NCBI GenBank assembly: GCA_036504595.1
Contig: DASXUX010000015.1
Location: 30,821-94,820 of the forward strand
Direction of reading: 5' to 3'
Length of the DNA: 64,000 nucleotides
Origin: DASXUX01 sp036504595
GTDB taxonomy: Bacteria > Planctomycetota > SZUA-567 > H5-PLA8
The position numbers were made by a program, and so were the translations under genes. A model generated the notes under the pieces. It saw only the letters and a list, made by a program, of their open reading frames with translations. It was not told where the DNA came from and ran no database searches. Below are positions 1 through 7,450 of the stretch, in pieces. Each line of letters starts with the position of its first letter. Within the stretch, counting starts at the first letter, position 1.

Positions 1-554
1 ATGCGGGTGTATCCGGCAAGAACATCACCGACCGGCCACAACTGCGAGCTGTCCTGGATATGCTGCGCGCCAAGCAGGCCGGTGTCCTGATCGTACTGAA
101 GCTGGACCGGCTTTCGCGCTCGACGCGAGACGTGCTTGATCTGGCCGACCGCTGCCAGAAAGAAGGCTGGTGCTTGGCATCATTGAGTGAGAAACTCGAC
201 ACATCATCTGCTGCTGGCCGTCTAGTTCTTTCAGTCTTGGCTTCCATGGCACAATTTGAACGGGAACAGGGCGCGGAGAGAACGCGGTTGGCCCTTCAGC
301 AGAAGCGGGTGCGCCGGGAACTGACCGGCGAAGTACCCTTTGGCTGGTTGCTCGGCAACGACGGCAAGGCCCTGGTGCCGGTCGAGGGCGAGCAAGCAAC
401 GCTGCGGAAGATAAAGGCGCTCCGGGAAAAGGGCCTCGCCTACGGGAAGATTGCCAAGTTGTTGAGCATCATTCGCACGCCGACGAAGCAAGGCCGCGCC
501 GACTGGCATCCTCAAGTTATTTTCCGGCTCGTGAAATTCGGAATCGTGGCCTGA
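1..554 (+). CDS. Large serine recombinase (resolvase/invertase family), 5' end cut by window edge
   Basis: The reading frame is open from base 3 to the stop at 552-554. The visible protein begins with a V-S-G-K segment and an R-P-x-L motif, followed by the K-L-D-R-L-S-R-S signature of serine recombinase catalytic domains. The R-x-x-R-S residues of that signature bind the scissile phosphate. The nucleophilic serine motif (Y-x-R-x-S) would lie upstream of the window. After the catalytic fold comes a short recombinase-type DNA-binding region (V-P-F-G-W, then E-Q and an I-A-K-L-L helix). It probably moves or resolves the element. The C-terminus looks complete; whether the missing N-terminus is intact cannot be judged. 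Confidence 0.85.
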   Translation, partial: AGVSGKNITDRPQLRAVLDMLRAKQAGVLIVLKLDRLSRSTRDVLDLADRCQKEGWCLASLSEKLDTSSAAGRLVLSVLASMAQFEREQGAERTRLALQQKRVRRELTGEVPFGWLLGNDGKALVPVEGEQATLRKIKALREKGLAYGKIAKLLSIIRTPTKQGRADWHPQVIFRLVKFGIVA

Positions 555-892
555 CAAAAAGGGATCGAACCCATGTGCAACCATGAGCGCCGCCGCACGC
601 AGTTTGGATCATTATGGACTTCGCGGTCTTTACCGTAATCGCATACAGGCTGATTCGCCTCGTCGTCTGGTTCTTCAGCAAGCCCAAAGACATGAACCCG
701 AAGTAGAACCCGGCGAACGCGGACATTCAGTCCTTATCAGGTAAAGCCTGACGATATGTCAACAACGTCAGAAACTGGAAACACTAAGCCTGAAACAGCG
801 AGTACGCCAGTCGGTTCACGCACCTAGTTCCTGAACGACAAAACAAACACTTTATAAACTACGCTAAGCGCCTGCATCTAATCTAGTACAAT
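555..892. other. Intergenic stretch, no gene seen
   Basis: About 340 bp between the recombinase and the end of the secreted metalloprotease-like gene. Open frames here are short and lack ribosome sites or recognisable motifs. A tRNA T-loop-like scrap occurs at about 561-572. Confidence 0.5.
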
Positions 893-2641
893 CTACCGAT
901 TGGTGCCAGTGGTGAATTCTAAATGGTATTCCGGCGTCAAACTACCTTTAAGATCAACTGAAAACCACCAAAATTGACCAACTTCGTTGCTAGGGTGTTG
1001 GAAATGGTCCCCCCAACCACTAAGGGGATTAAAGAACTTTCCCGCCCAACCATTTGTTTTACGGTATTGTTTGCGTGACCACTCTGGGCCAAGAGCTTGG
1101 GCAATCCTGTCGGCAAACCGGTCAAGTCCCTCTTTCGCTCTCTTTTCCGACGTTTCGGTATCAGAACAGGCTATGAACCCTCTAGATGTAGCATTTTCCA
1201 CGACCTTGACGTTCGACGAGCCGGGAAACAAGACCTTTGATTCGTAATGCGTAGCATCGCCAAACATTTCAGTATACCCTTTATCCTTGATTTTGTTGCC
1301 TTTGATATTAACCAGTCGATTAGGCAGATCCTTTACGATCGTGGAGACGGCTTCTTTAAGTTTGTCTGAGTCTGATTCAATAAACGGCGTCAGGGCGTTG
1401 GGAAAGATCTCCGGGCTTGGACATGCCCCATTGACAAATAGCCTTCGCGAACCATCCCTAACTTCGTAGTAGACGGAGACAGTCTTATCACCATTCTCAA
1501 AGGTGGCATGGTGCCACTTCATTTCATCGTCATAGCTATCTTCACGGCTCCAGCCAGTACCTAACGCGGACTGAACTTGACGCGCAAAGTCCTTGAACAT
1601 CGATAGGGCGGGCTTACTGTAACATTGAAAATCAGCTCTCCAAAGTGAGCTGGTCCGATCTAGCGATATTCGGCACCGGCTGGCGCCACTAAGATAGATT
1701 TTTGAATCATATTTCTTATGCTCGGCTGGATCGTAACTGAGGTCGTTGCCCTTGACCAAGCCGACAAATGCATGTTCGCTTTCTGTTATGATTTTGGGCA
1801 GTATCACATCTAGACCTAAGGAATCGTCATCAATATATTTCGCGCTTATAAGCTGTGCATCCTTCCTGGGAGACGGGAAACGCACGGCAACCTCATAGTT
1901 CTCTTTCTTAGGAATGTCGAAGGTCCCCTCAATAAGCTTCTCTTCTCCAGGGCGCATGCGAAACTTGAACTTCTGGTCATCTTTGCCATCCCAGTTTCCG
2001 TCCGATGAGTAATAACCGACCAACACTTTGACTCTGCACTCTACCGCATTGTCGCCAGTATTTCTGAAGCGCAGACTAAACTCGTAAGTCTTGCTAGTGC
2101 CTTCTGGCTTGTCAATGTTGGCCGTGATCAGGTGAACGTCTTCAAGTGGCTGCGGCCTACAAGAACGTACCCACTGCAATTCATGGTGCTCAGCGGCATC
2201 GGCTAACTCTATAATCTGCCGAGCACGCCACACGGGCAGCGGGTATCCAATTCTCGGGGGAAATCGCACGATTTCATTTGCTGCCTGTCGAAGCGCCGTT
2301 ATCTCACCCGAAGATGCGAGTCGATATGCAGCTTGGGAGTCCGCAGCAACCTCCTGAGCATAGCGTTCGTTGGAAGACAAGAAGCCACCGGATGTAACAC
2401 CACGGACAACGTGGCCGAGTTCATGGTGCGCTTTTTCGTGCTCTAAGGCAAACGCTCTGAACCCAGCCGAAGCGCGAGCCCATGGTTGCGGGTTGATCTC
2501 GATGCGCGGACGACCATCTGGGCCAAAGCTAGCCCTAGCAATATCGTTCATGCCTGGAGATTCAACGATCGGGATTGATATTTCCTCCGCGACTACAGGC
2601 ATTAAAAGAAGGGCTAGTGCAATTGCGAATATACGGATCAT
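893..2641 (-). CDS. Secreted HExxH protein of unknown function
   Basis: Predicted 582-residue protein. The start at 2641 is preferred over an in-frame start 13 codons upstream because a purine-rich GGGGAGAAG site lies just before it and the protein then opens with a clean signal peptide (about residues 1-18). Residues 68-72 read H-E-K-A-H, a zincin motif, with a second His and Glu right after and an E-V-A-A-D segment about 30 residues on. That arrangement resembles ImmA/M48-type gluzincins. The middle part (about 160-260) looks like a beta-sandwich with a G-D-N-A-V-E-C stretch. I do not recognise the rest as any family. It sits alone among mobile-element genes. Protease activity is an inference from the motif only. 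Confidence 0.65.
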   Translation of the reverse strand: MIRIFAIALALLLMPVVAEEISIPIVESPGMNDIARASFGPDGRPRIEINPQPWARASAGFRAFALEHEKAHHELGHVVRGVTSGGFLSSNERYAQEVAADSQAAYRLASSGEITALRQAANEIVRFPPRIGYPLPVWRARQIIELADAAEHHELQWVRSCRPQPLEDVHLITANIDKPEGTSKTYEFSLRFRNTGDNAVECRVKVLVGYYSSDGNWDGKDDQKFKFRMRPGEEKLIEGTFDIPKKENYEVAVRFPSPRKDAQLISAKYIDDDSLGLDVILPKIITESEHAFVGLVKGNDLSYDPAEHKKYDSKIYLSGASRCRISLDRTSSLWRADFQCYSKPALSMFKDFARQVQSALGTGWSREDSYDDEMKWHHATFENGDKTVSVYYEVRDGSRRLFVNGACPSPEIFPNALTPFIESDSDKLKEAVSTIVKDLPNRLVNIKGNKIKDKGYTEMFGDATHYESKVLFPGSSNVKVVENATSRGFIACSDTETSEKRAKEGLDRFADRIAQALGPEWSRKQYRKTNGWAGKFFNPLSGWGDHFQHPSNEVGQFWWFSVDLKGSLTPEYHLEFTTGTNR

Positions 2642-4096
2642 AGACTTCTCCCCTTGCCACATGTGTATCAAACCCTCCACTAGTCACGCTAAAGTGTTTG
2701 CGTTATCGTTATATCTCAAAAAGTCAAGTGCACAGCAGTGTTTTTTTGCGCAAATGTGCGTGCTGGAGGTCTTCTACTGCCTGCCGTTGCTCGTTTGGTC
2801 TATACTGCTTGGCGGCAGGGCGTTTTCGGCAGTGTTCCGTGTCTCTCGACCGTCCCAAAGCCACTTGAGAACATCAGAGATCTATGGAAAAGGCTGGGAA
2901 GGGCCTTCGTTGGCCTGTTCCAATGGGTGCTTGTAAATGTCATCTGACTGGACAGTATTGGCCATGGCACAGGTGTAGGCGGCCTAAACGACGCAAGAGA
3001 AACTGGCTGTGTCGCCGATTTGTTATTATCATCAGGTGGTCCCTTGATGATGACCATGACCGGCAACGCTACCGGCTTCCCTGTCATCCAGGCCGTCTGC
3101 TCCCCTGCCACGACTTGATTATCCTGCCGCCAGTTCCAGCCCAAGAAGCTCACCCGGACAATCGCGGCACCCTTCGGAACAGGCCCATGAAGGGCCTTCC
3201 CGGCCTCTCCGTCGCACTCGGAGAGGCCGGCTGTCTCGGCAGGTTGTCGGCCGGGAAGCGCTCCGGAACCAACGGCGCCCCTCTTGCGCCGCCAGAACGC
3301 TTGCGTCCCCGACTGCGCCGTGCACGGTGCAGCGGTCCTAATCGTGAATTAACGAATTGCTGGCCCGTTACCAACCGAGCATTTGATACCGGCTTCGAGC
3401 TACCGCGAGATGCTTTCGAATGCAGCCTCCAGCCTGTCTGAGAACGCGCGGCGGTCCGCCGCATTTCGTTCGCGGCGGTGTCCAGCGTTCCTGCCGCGCG
3501 GCCTGTTCCTGCTGCTACGCCGCTTCCTGCTCTGCGGTGTCCCGCCTGTTGCGCTGCCTTCTGCGACTCGCCCTGCCAGCGCCGGCCTGCGCGCTCGTCC
3601 TGTTCTCGCAGACGCTCGAACGACTCGAAAAGACTGTCCTCGCCCACCGGCTGTCTGAGGCAGCTACGCCAGCGATCTTCACTCATTCAACGTAATGACC
3701 GCGCCACCGAATACGCGCGTTTCGACCAGGGGTTCCGTAAAATCAGCGATAACTGCCCCAGACTGTGTGGACAGTCGTCTCAGCTTCTGCATGGAGATTC
3801 AATGCGACTAGATAAAAACGGTTGCACACTGCGCAAAATAGAAGTTCCGAACAGCAACAACGAACGAAGCCGCGCGCTTCTGTTGTTCGCTCGTGTTTCG
3901 CGTTATTTGACGCCCATTGAACTATGGCGCCCAAAAACAGCAAAATGGGTTCTCACGGGACCCATGTGCTCCTTGGCGAAAGCATATTCCGAAAAAAGAG
4001 GGACTGTATCGTCAAGCCACACTATGTGTACTGGTTCGCGGCGCCCCACCAATTAGCGCCGCTCAAACATACGGCAAGAAACGCGGAGATTAGAAT
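2642..4096. other. 1.4-kb region with no convincing gene
   Basis: All six frames have open stretches of 60-190 codons, but they overlap heavily, have skewed composition (Arg/Cys/Pro-rich) and lack ribosome sites or motifs. The stretch contains two copies of GAAGGGCCTTC, at about 2893 and 3188, and a strong hairpin at 3200-3230. It may be decayed coding DNA, a non-coding RNA or an attachment region. Nothing in the sequence decides between these. Confidence 0.4.
3200..3230. repeat. 12-bp perfect hairpin
   Basis: CCGGCCTCTCCG at 3200-3211 pairs perfectly with 3219-3230 around a 7-nt loop. No T-tract follows on either side, so it is not a classical intrinsic terminator. It lies directly after the second GAAGGGCCTTC copy in the gene-free region. 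Confidence 0.6.
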
Positions 4097-4414
4097 ATGT
4101 CTTACTTAAGCGAAGAGGTTGCTGATTTTCGGCGGCGCCTGAAAACCAATCTTCAAAACCACCGCGAAATCGAGAAGCACCTCGGCGCGGTGCGGCAGGA
4201 AAAGGATCGTGAAAGCCGCGCGCATGAGAACGAACAATCGCAAATTGAACGCGCAGCCGAACACCATAAAGCCGAACTCGATGCCGAGCAGTGCGAGCGA
4301 GAGAAGGAACGACATGAGCGCTGGATAGAACGCCGCCGCTCTCATCAAGACCAACAACAGGAGTTCCACTCAAAGCTCACCGAGGCATTGGCGAGTCTTG
4401 ACCTCGCTCGATAG
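4097..4414 (+). CDS. Small coiled-coil protein, unknown
   Basis: A 105-residue, very hydrophilic protein dominated by Glu, Arg, Lys, Gln and His, with heptad-like spacing over nearly its whole length (about residues 10-95). A GGAG sequence lies about 10 bases before the ATG. No domain is recognisable. It has the look of a small accessory protein of a mobile element, perhaps structural. It is separate from its neighbours, with a gene-free region upstream and a convergent small gene downstream. Confidence 0.5.
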   Translation: MSYLSEEVADFRRRLKTNLQNHREIEKHLGAVRQEKDRESRAHENEQSQIERAAEHHKAELDAEQCEREKERHERWIERRRSHQDQQQEFHSKLTEALASLDLAR

Positions 4415-4453
4415 CAGCCTTGAAGAACGAGGTCAAGACACGTCGCTACCATC

Positions 4454-4777
4454 CTATGCATCTTGCATTTCCTGCACCTCATAGATTGCTTCGAGATTGA
4501 TGCCTGGTAGTTTCTCAGGATCACAAGTATAACAATAAAGTCTTGACCCCTTGGCAAGGAGTTTGTTGAATGTTTCCGCTACTTGCTCTAAGGTTTGAAC
4601 GCTCAGCCAAGTTCCCGATTCTTTATGATACCCTCCAAAGTCGTACCCATGGTCGGTGATAAGCAAATGCTCAAAGCCGTAGTCATCACGGAACCATGCC
4701 CACGTGGTGTAGGTACACCAGCATCCATCGCCTGGGCAGTGGATCGTGATTGACTGTAGTTCTTGCGGTTTCCTCAT
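4454..4777 (-). CDS. Small cysteine-containing orphan protein
   Basis: A 107-residue protein with a good ribosome site (AAAGGAAAG) upstream of the ATG at 4777. It has a C-P-G-D-G-C-W-C cluster near residues 14-21 and a C-Y-T-C pair near residue 82, which could bind a metal. The rest is aromatic-rich (Trp, Tyr, Phe). It is transcribed in the same direction as the initiator-like gene upstream of it (5563-4832), with a 54-bp gap, so the two may be co-transcribed. I recognise no family. Confidence 0.6.
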   Translation of the reverse strand: MRKPQELQSITIHCPGDGCWCTYTTWAWFRDDYGFEHLLITDHGYDFGGYHKESGTWLSVQTLEQVAETFNKLLAKGSRLYCYTCDPEKLPGINLEAIYEVQEMQDA

Positions 4778-4831
4778 GTTTCTTTCCTTTGTGAAGTTGT
4801 CTATCGGGCCACGGTTGCCTATTAATCATGG

Positions 4832-5563
4832 TTAAGCGACGGTCGGTGCTGAATGCGAACGCAATGGAGCGAGACGCTCTCTCAACGCTAGCATCTCGTC
4901 GTCTTCATTGACTTCTACGATAACAGTCTTTGAAACTTCTGGAGCCCCGTGCTTCCTGAGTGGTAGGGCATCCCAATCGAGGTCAAGGAGTTGGTGAGGC
5001 AGTAGCTCGAAGAGGGATGGTTTTCCTGCTCTTACTATCTCCTTAAGGAAGCCAGCGTCAACCATTGCTTTCTTAATGTACTTAGCTTGGCGCTCACCGA
5101 GACCAAGACAGCAGGAAATCTCGTTGATAAAGCTTCTGTCGCTCCTGAGTTGATAGTTGCTTTGATCTCGAAGCATGAAGGCCAGCAGAAGCACGGTCCT
5201 TTCCGTCGGATTCAGGATATCAATGGTCAAAACCGCTTCTGGGTAGACAAAGTAAGTGTATTCGCTGAGTGGTTTCTTGAGGCGGAGCCTCGTGTGGTTC
5301 CTGCCTCGCTGGAGCACGTAATCGACGGTGATGAAATCGAACTGCTTAAGTCTTTGAGCATAGTTGACGTGCTCTGGCTCTATACCGAGATTCTTACAGG
5401 CATAACTCCTGTTCCAGCCATAAAACTCCGTTGAGGATTTGATTAGCTTTCCTGTTTTATTTCGGTGTCGAGCGCCCCAAGTAAAGGCATGGGCGGCATA
5501 GAGCTTGTCGGCAGGCGTTAACTTTCTGTCTCTCAATAGCTGGTTTAAGAAGCGCTGGAGCAT
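4832..5563 (-). CDS. Putative winged-helix replication-initiator-like protein
   Basis: A 243-residue basic protein. The first half begins with L-T-P-A-D-K-L, a pattern common at the start of initiator/primase-associated winged-helix domains, followed by a helix pair containing N-R-S-Y-A-C-K-N-L-G. The second half has another helix-turn-helix-like unit (E-R-T-V-L-L-L, then I-S-C-C-L-G-L-G-E-R-Q-A-K-Y-I-K-K). Two winged helices in tandem is the layout of iteron-binding Rep proteins. The gene reads away from a palindrome-rich region with a 14-bp iteron array, which supports an initiator or partition role. The function is inferred from context; the family is not firmly recognised. Confidence 0.5.
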   Translation of the reverse strand: MLQRFLNQLLRDRKLTPADKLYAAHAFTWGARHRNKTGKLIKSSTEFYGWNRSYACKNLGIEPEHVNYAQRLKQFDFITVDYVLQRGRNHTRLRLKKPLSEYTYFVYPEAVLTIDILNPTERTVLLLAFMLRDQSNYQLRSDRSFINEISCCLGLGERQAKYIKKAMVDAGFLKEIVRAGKPSLFELLPHQLLDLDWDALPLRKHGAPEVSKTVIVEVNEDDEMLALRERLAPLRSHSAPTVA

Positions 5564-5586
5564 AAGCCACCCGAATGAAGTGGCAC

Positions 5587-5647
5587 GCCCTGCTCACCGG
5601 AAGAAGAAAGCCATCGAAGCGATGGAATGATGACCGGTGAGCAGGGC
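5587..5647. repeat. Large cruciform: 14-bp perfect inverted repeat with inner hairpin
   Basis: GCCCTGCTCACCGG (5587-5600) is repeated in inverse at 5634-5647. The 33-nt loop has its own hairpin (CCATC...GATGG, about 5611-5625). It lies 24 bp upstream of the start of the initiator-like gene, where it could be an operator or part of an origin. Confidence 0.75.
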
Positions 5648-5837
5648 TTACTTAGCTTTGTTTCTTATCTCTCTTTCTTCTCATCAACGATAGTGTCGGT
5701 GCCGCGACAACCATCATTTCCTTCCTATTTATTTACTCTTGCAACCGCTTCAGCGGAGTCGATGACGAGATGCCTATGCCTGCTGATGGTATGGTATCAA
5801 CTCGATTATCGAGGGAGTGAACCTCCTAGTAGACTAC

Positions 5838-5865
5838 TTCGAGAGACGGCTGTTTGTCTCTCGAA
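5838..5865. repeat. 10-bp perfect inverted repeat
   Basis: TTCGAGAGAC (5838-5847) pairs with 5856-5865 around an 8-nt loop. A smaller dyad (CTCGAT-T-ATCGAG) lies at 5801-5813. Both belong to the palindrome cluster between the initiator-like gene and the iterons. Confidence 0.7.
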
Positions 5866-5928
5866 GGCGTCTATTATCTGCGAAGCAGATGACTGTTATT
5901 GGTGCTTTCATATTCATATCCCCTTCGT

Positions 5929-5976
5929 CCCCGGTCGCAAAGCGACCGGGGATTTAAGGTTAGGCCCTTAAGGGCC
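5929..5976. repeat. GC-rich hairpin plus 14-bp palindrome
   Basis: CCCCGGTCGC (5929-5938) pairs perfectly with 5942-5951 around an AAA loop. Right after it, 5963-5976 is a perfect palindrome GGCCCTTAAGGGCC. There is no T-tract, so termination is not the obvious role. Confidence 0.7.
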
Positions 5977-6039
5977 AGATTGAAGGGTTATGGCTTTCCA
6001 GGAAGGGAAGAACAGGAAGGAAAGAACAGGAAAGGAAGG

Positions 6040-6123
6040 ATTGGTCGTGCTGCATTGGTCCCGCTGCATTGGTCGTGCTGCATTGGTCGTGCTGCATTGG
6101 TCCCGCTGCATTGGTCGGGCTGC
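6040..6123. repeat. Iteron-like array, six 14-bp direct repeats
   Basis: Six head-to-tail units of consensus ATTGGTCsyGCTGC run from 6040 to 6123. They differ only at the two or three central bases (GTG, CCG or GGG). The period of 14 is not a multiple of three and no credible gene covers it, so it is not coding. A purine-only stretch (GGAAGG-type repeats, 6001-6039) lies directly before it. Together with the palindromes and the neighbouring initiator-like gene this is a candidate replication origin or partition site. Confidence 0.8.
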
Positions 6124-6248
6124 ACCCTTATGAGGCCCTTATGAATCTGCGCAGACCCCCATCATCGACCGCAATACGATACAAGATTAACATACTCTAT
6201 CTTAGTAAAGAATATCGCCCGCCATCACGCCCGCCCGCCCGATCCACG

Positions 6249-6704
6249 TCAGGAATTTAGCCATTTCTCAAATGTAGCGCGTGATGCCGCACCGTAAAAC
6301 GGAAAAGCTTGGTAGCGTCGGTACATCTCTGCGAGGCTCACGCCTTCTTTCTGCCACTCCAGAGTTGCAGAACGTACAGCTTGCGGCATTGTGACCGCCG
6401 GGCGACCGCAATCGTTCTGCATGCCCCTCTTCTCTAGATATCGGCTGATCGTGCGCGCGGAGGTCTTAATCTTAAGGTTATGCGCTATCAGGTCTGGGTT
6501 CAGGCCTACTGATTTTAGCTGACCGATGCGCCCCGCCATATGGGCCTCGTAGATGCCTTCGGTCAAATTGTCCAGGGCCTCGCGTTCCTTCCGCTTGGCT
6601 TCACGGTCGGCTTGGCGGGCGTTAAGGGTCCGCTGGTTGATGTGCGGCTGCCGCTTTTTATTCGCCATCTTCCCTTTTGGGTCTTGAATCATGACGCGGC
6701 ACAA
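6249..6704 (-). CDS. Putative HTH DNA-binding protein
   Basis: Up to 151 residues, strongly basic. A TTG start at 6704 has AAGGAG just upstream; an internal ATG 12 codons later (protein beginning M-A-N-K-K-R) follows an AAAAGGG stretch and may be the real start. Residues about 60-95 (I-G-Q-L-K-S-V-G-L-N-P and then K-T-S-A-R-T-I-S-R-Y-L) look like a helix-turn-helix. A second recognition-helix-like unit lies near the C-terminus. It is divergent from the two-gene polymerase operon (6779 onward), so it could regulate it, and it lies on the far side of the iteron array from the initiator-like gene. Confidence 0.55.
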   Translation of the reverse strand: MCRVMIQDPKGKMANKKRQPHINQRTLNARQADREAKRKEREALDNLTEGIYEAHMAGRIGQLKSVGLNPDLIAHNLKIKTSARTISRYLEKRGMQNDCGRPAVTMPQAVRSATLEWQKEGVSLAEMYRRYQAFPFYGAASRATFEKWLNS

Positions 6705-6778
6705 TCTCCTTCCTTCAGGTTGAGCGGAGTGTGTCCGTCAACACGCTGGCAGAGCGAGTCTGCCCGAGGATCAAGATT

Positions 6779-7447
6779 ATGTCTCAAGAAGTGAACACTT
6801 CAACTGCGGCCCCGCAGCCGCAGGAGCCAGAGGTACTGGTGCCGGCGCGGCTGGGTCATCCGGCTGATGATTGCGGCGAGCCGTTGAACTTCGCCCATAT
6901 TAAAACCGGCGGTGTTTCGACGTCGCTGCTGGTGCTGTTGGCGATGCTGAAGTTCATCTTCAGCAAACCGAAGCTGCCTGATGTGTTTTTCATCAACCCG
7001 GAAGCCTGTGTAAGGTACGCGCGCATGGTCAAGCGCTCGGGCTCCAACGGAAGCGCCGTCAACTGGGCGTTCCCGGATGACGATCCGCGCTGGCTCCAGC
7101 CGAAGCTGGCGTCTACTCTCAAGCCCGCGGTCATCGTGCCGCTGGTCACGATGGGTAAGAAACCGCAAGGATTCAACTTGATCCTCGCGGAATGGGATGG
7201 GGTTCAGCCCATCTTCGACGTGCTCCGGGAGTCCGGCGTCAAAGCCGCGTATCTCGGCTTCGACAAGAACATCGGAAGCGTCGGGTCGTACGTCTGCGAG
7301 AAGGTGGAAGTGCCCGCTGAATATGCCGGTGCTTACGCTTCGATCAAGTGGCCGACGCCCGCCGAAATCAAGGCTTCGGTCAAGAAGATCACGCTCGCTG
7401 AGCTGATCGCCCAGGAGCAAATCTACAAGTTCTTGGCCGAGGAATAG
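6779..7447 (+). CDS. Unknown protein co-transcribed with DNA polymerase
   Basis: A 222-residue protein; the ATG at 6779 is chosen because GAGGA lies at good distance upstream and an earlier start would add 16 poorly coding residues. It has no signal peptide or membrane segment. The central part has alternating beta-strand-like hydrophobic runs and the tail is charged. The gene ends 3 bp before the polymerase start, so the two are almost certainly one operon. Partners of phage polymerases in this position are often ssDNA-binding proteins or processivity factors, but I see no motif that supports either, so the function is unassigned. Confidence 0.7.
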   Translation: MSQEVNTSTAAPQPQEPEVLVPARLGHPADDCGEPLNFAHIKTGGVSTSLLVLLAMLKFIFSKPKLPDVFFINPEACVRYARMVKRSGSNGSAVNWAFPDDDPRWLQPKLASTLKPAVIVPLVTMGKKPQGFNLILAEWDGVQPIFDVLRESGVKAAYLGFDKNIGSVGSYVCEKVEVPAEYAGAYASIKWPTPAEIKASVKKITLAELIAQEQIYKFLAEE

Positions 7448-7450
7448 GCC

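Noticed and set aside
555..580. tRNA T-arm-like scrap (GGTTCGATCC on the minus strand) as an att site or tRNA remnant
   Set aside because: Only the T-loop core matches; no acceptor stem, anticodon arm or flanking identity to tRNA-Ser(GGA) could be built.
3150..3686. 178-codon minus-strand open frame in the gene-free region
   Set aside because: Arg/Gly/Ala/Ser-rich, no motif, no ribosome site, and other frames are equally open.
5627..5971. 114-codon plus-strand open frame
   Set aside because: Runs through several palindromes, has no motif, and starts inside the large inverted repeat.
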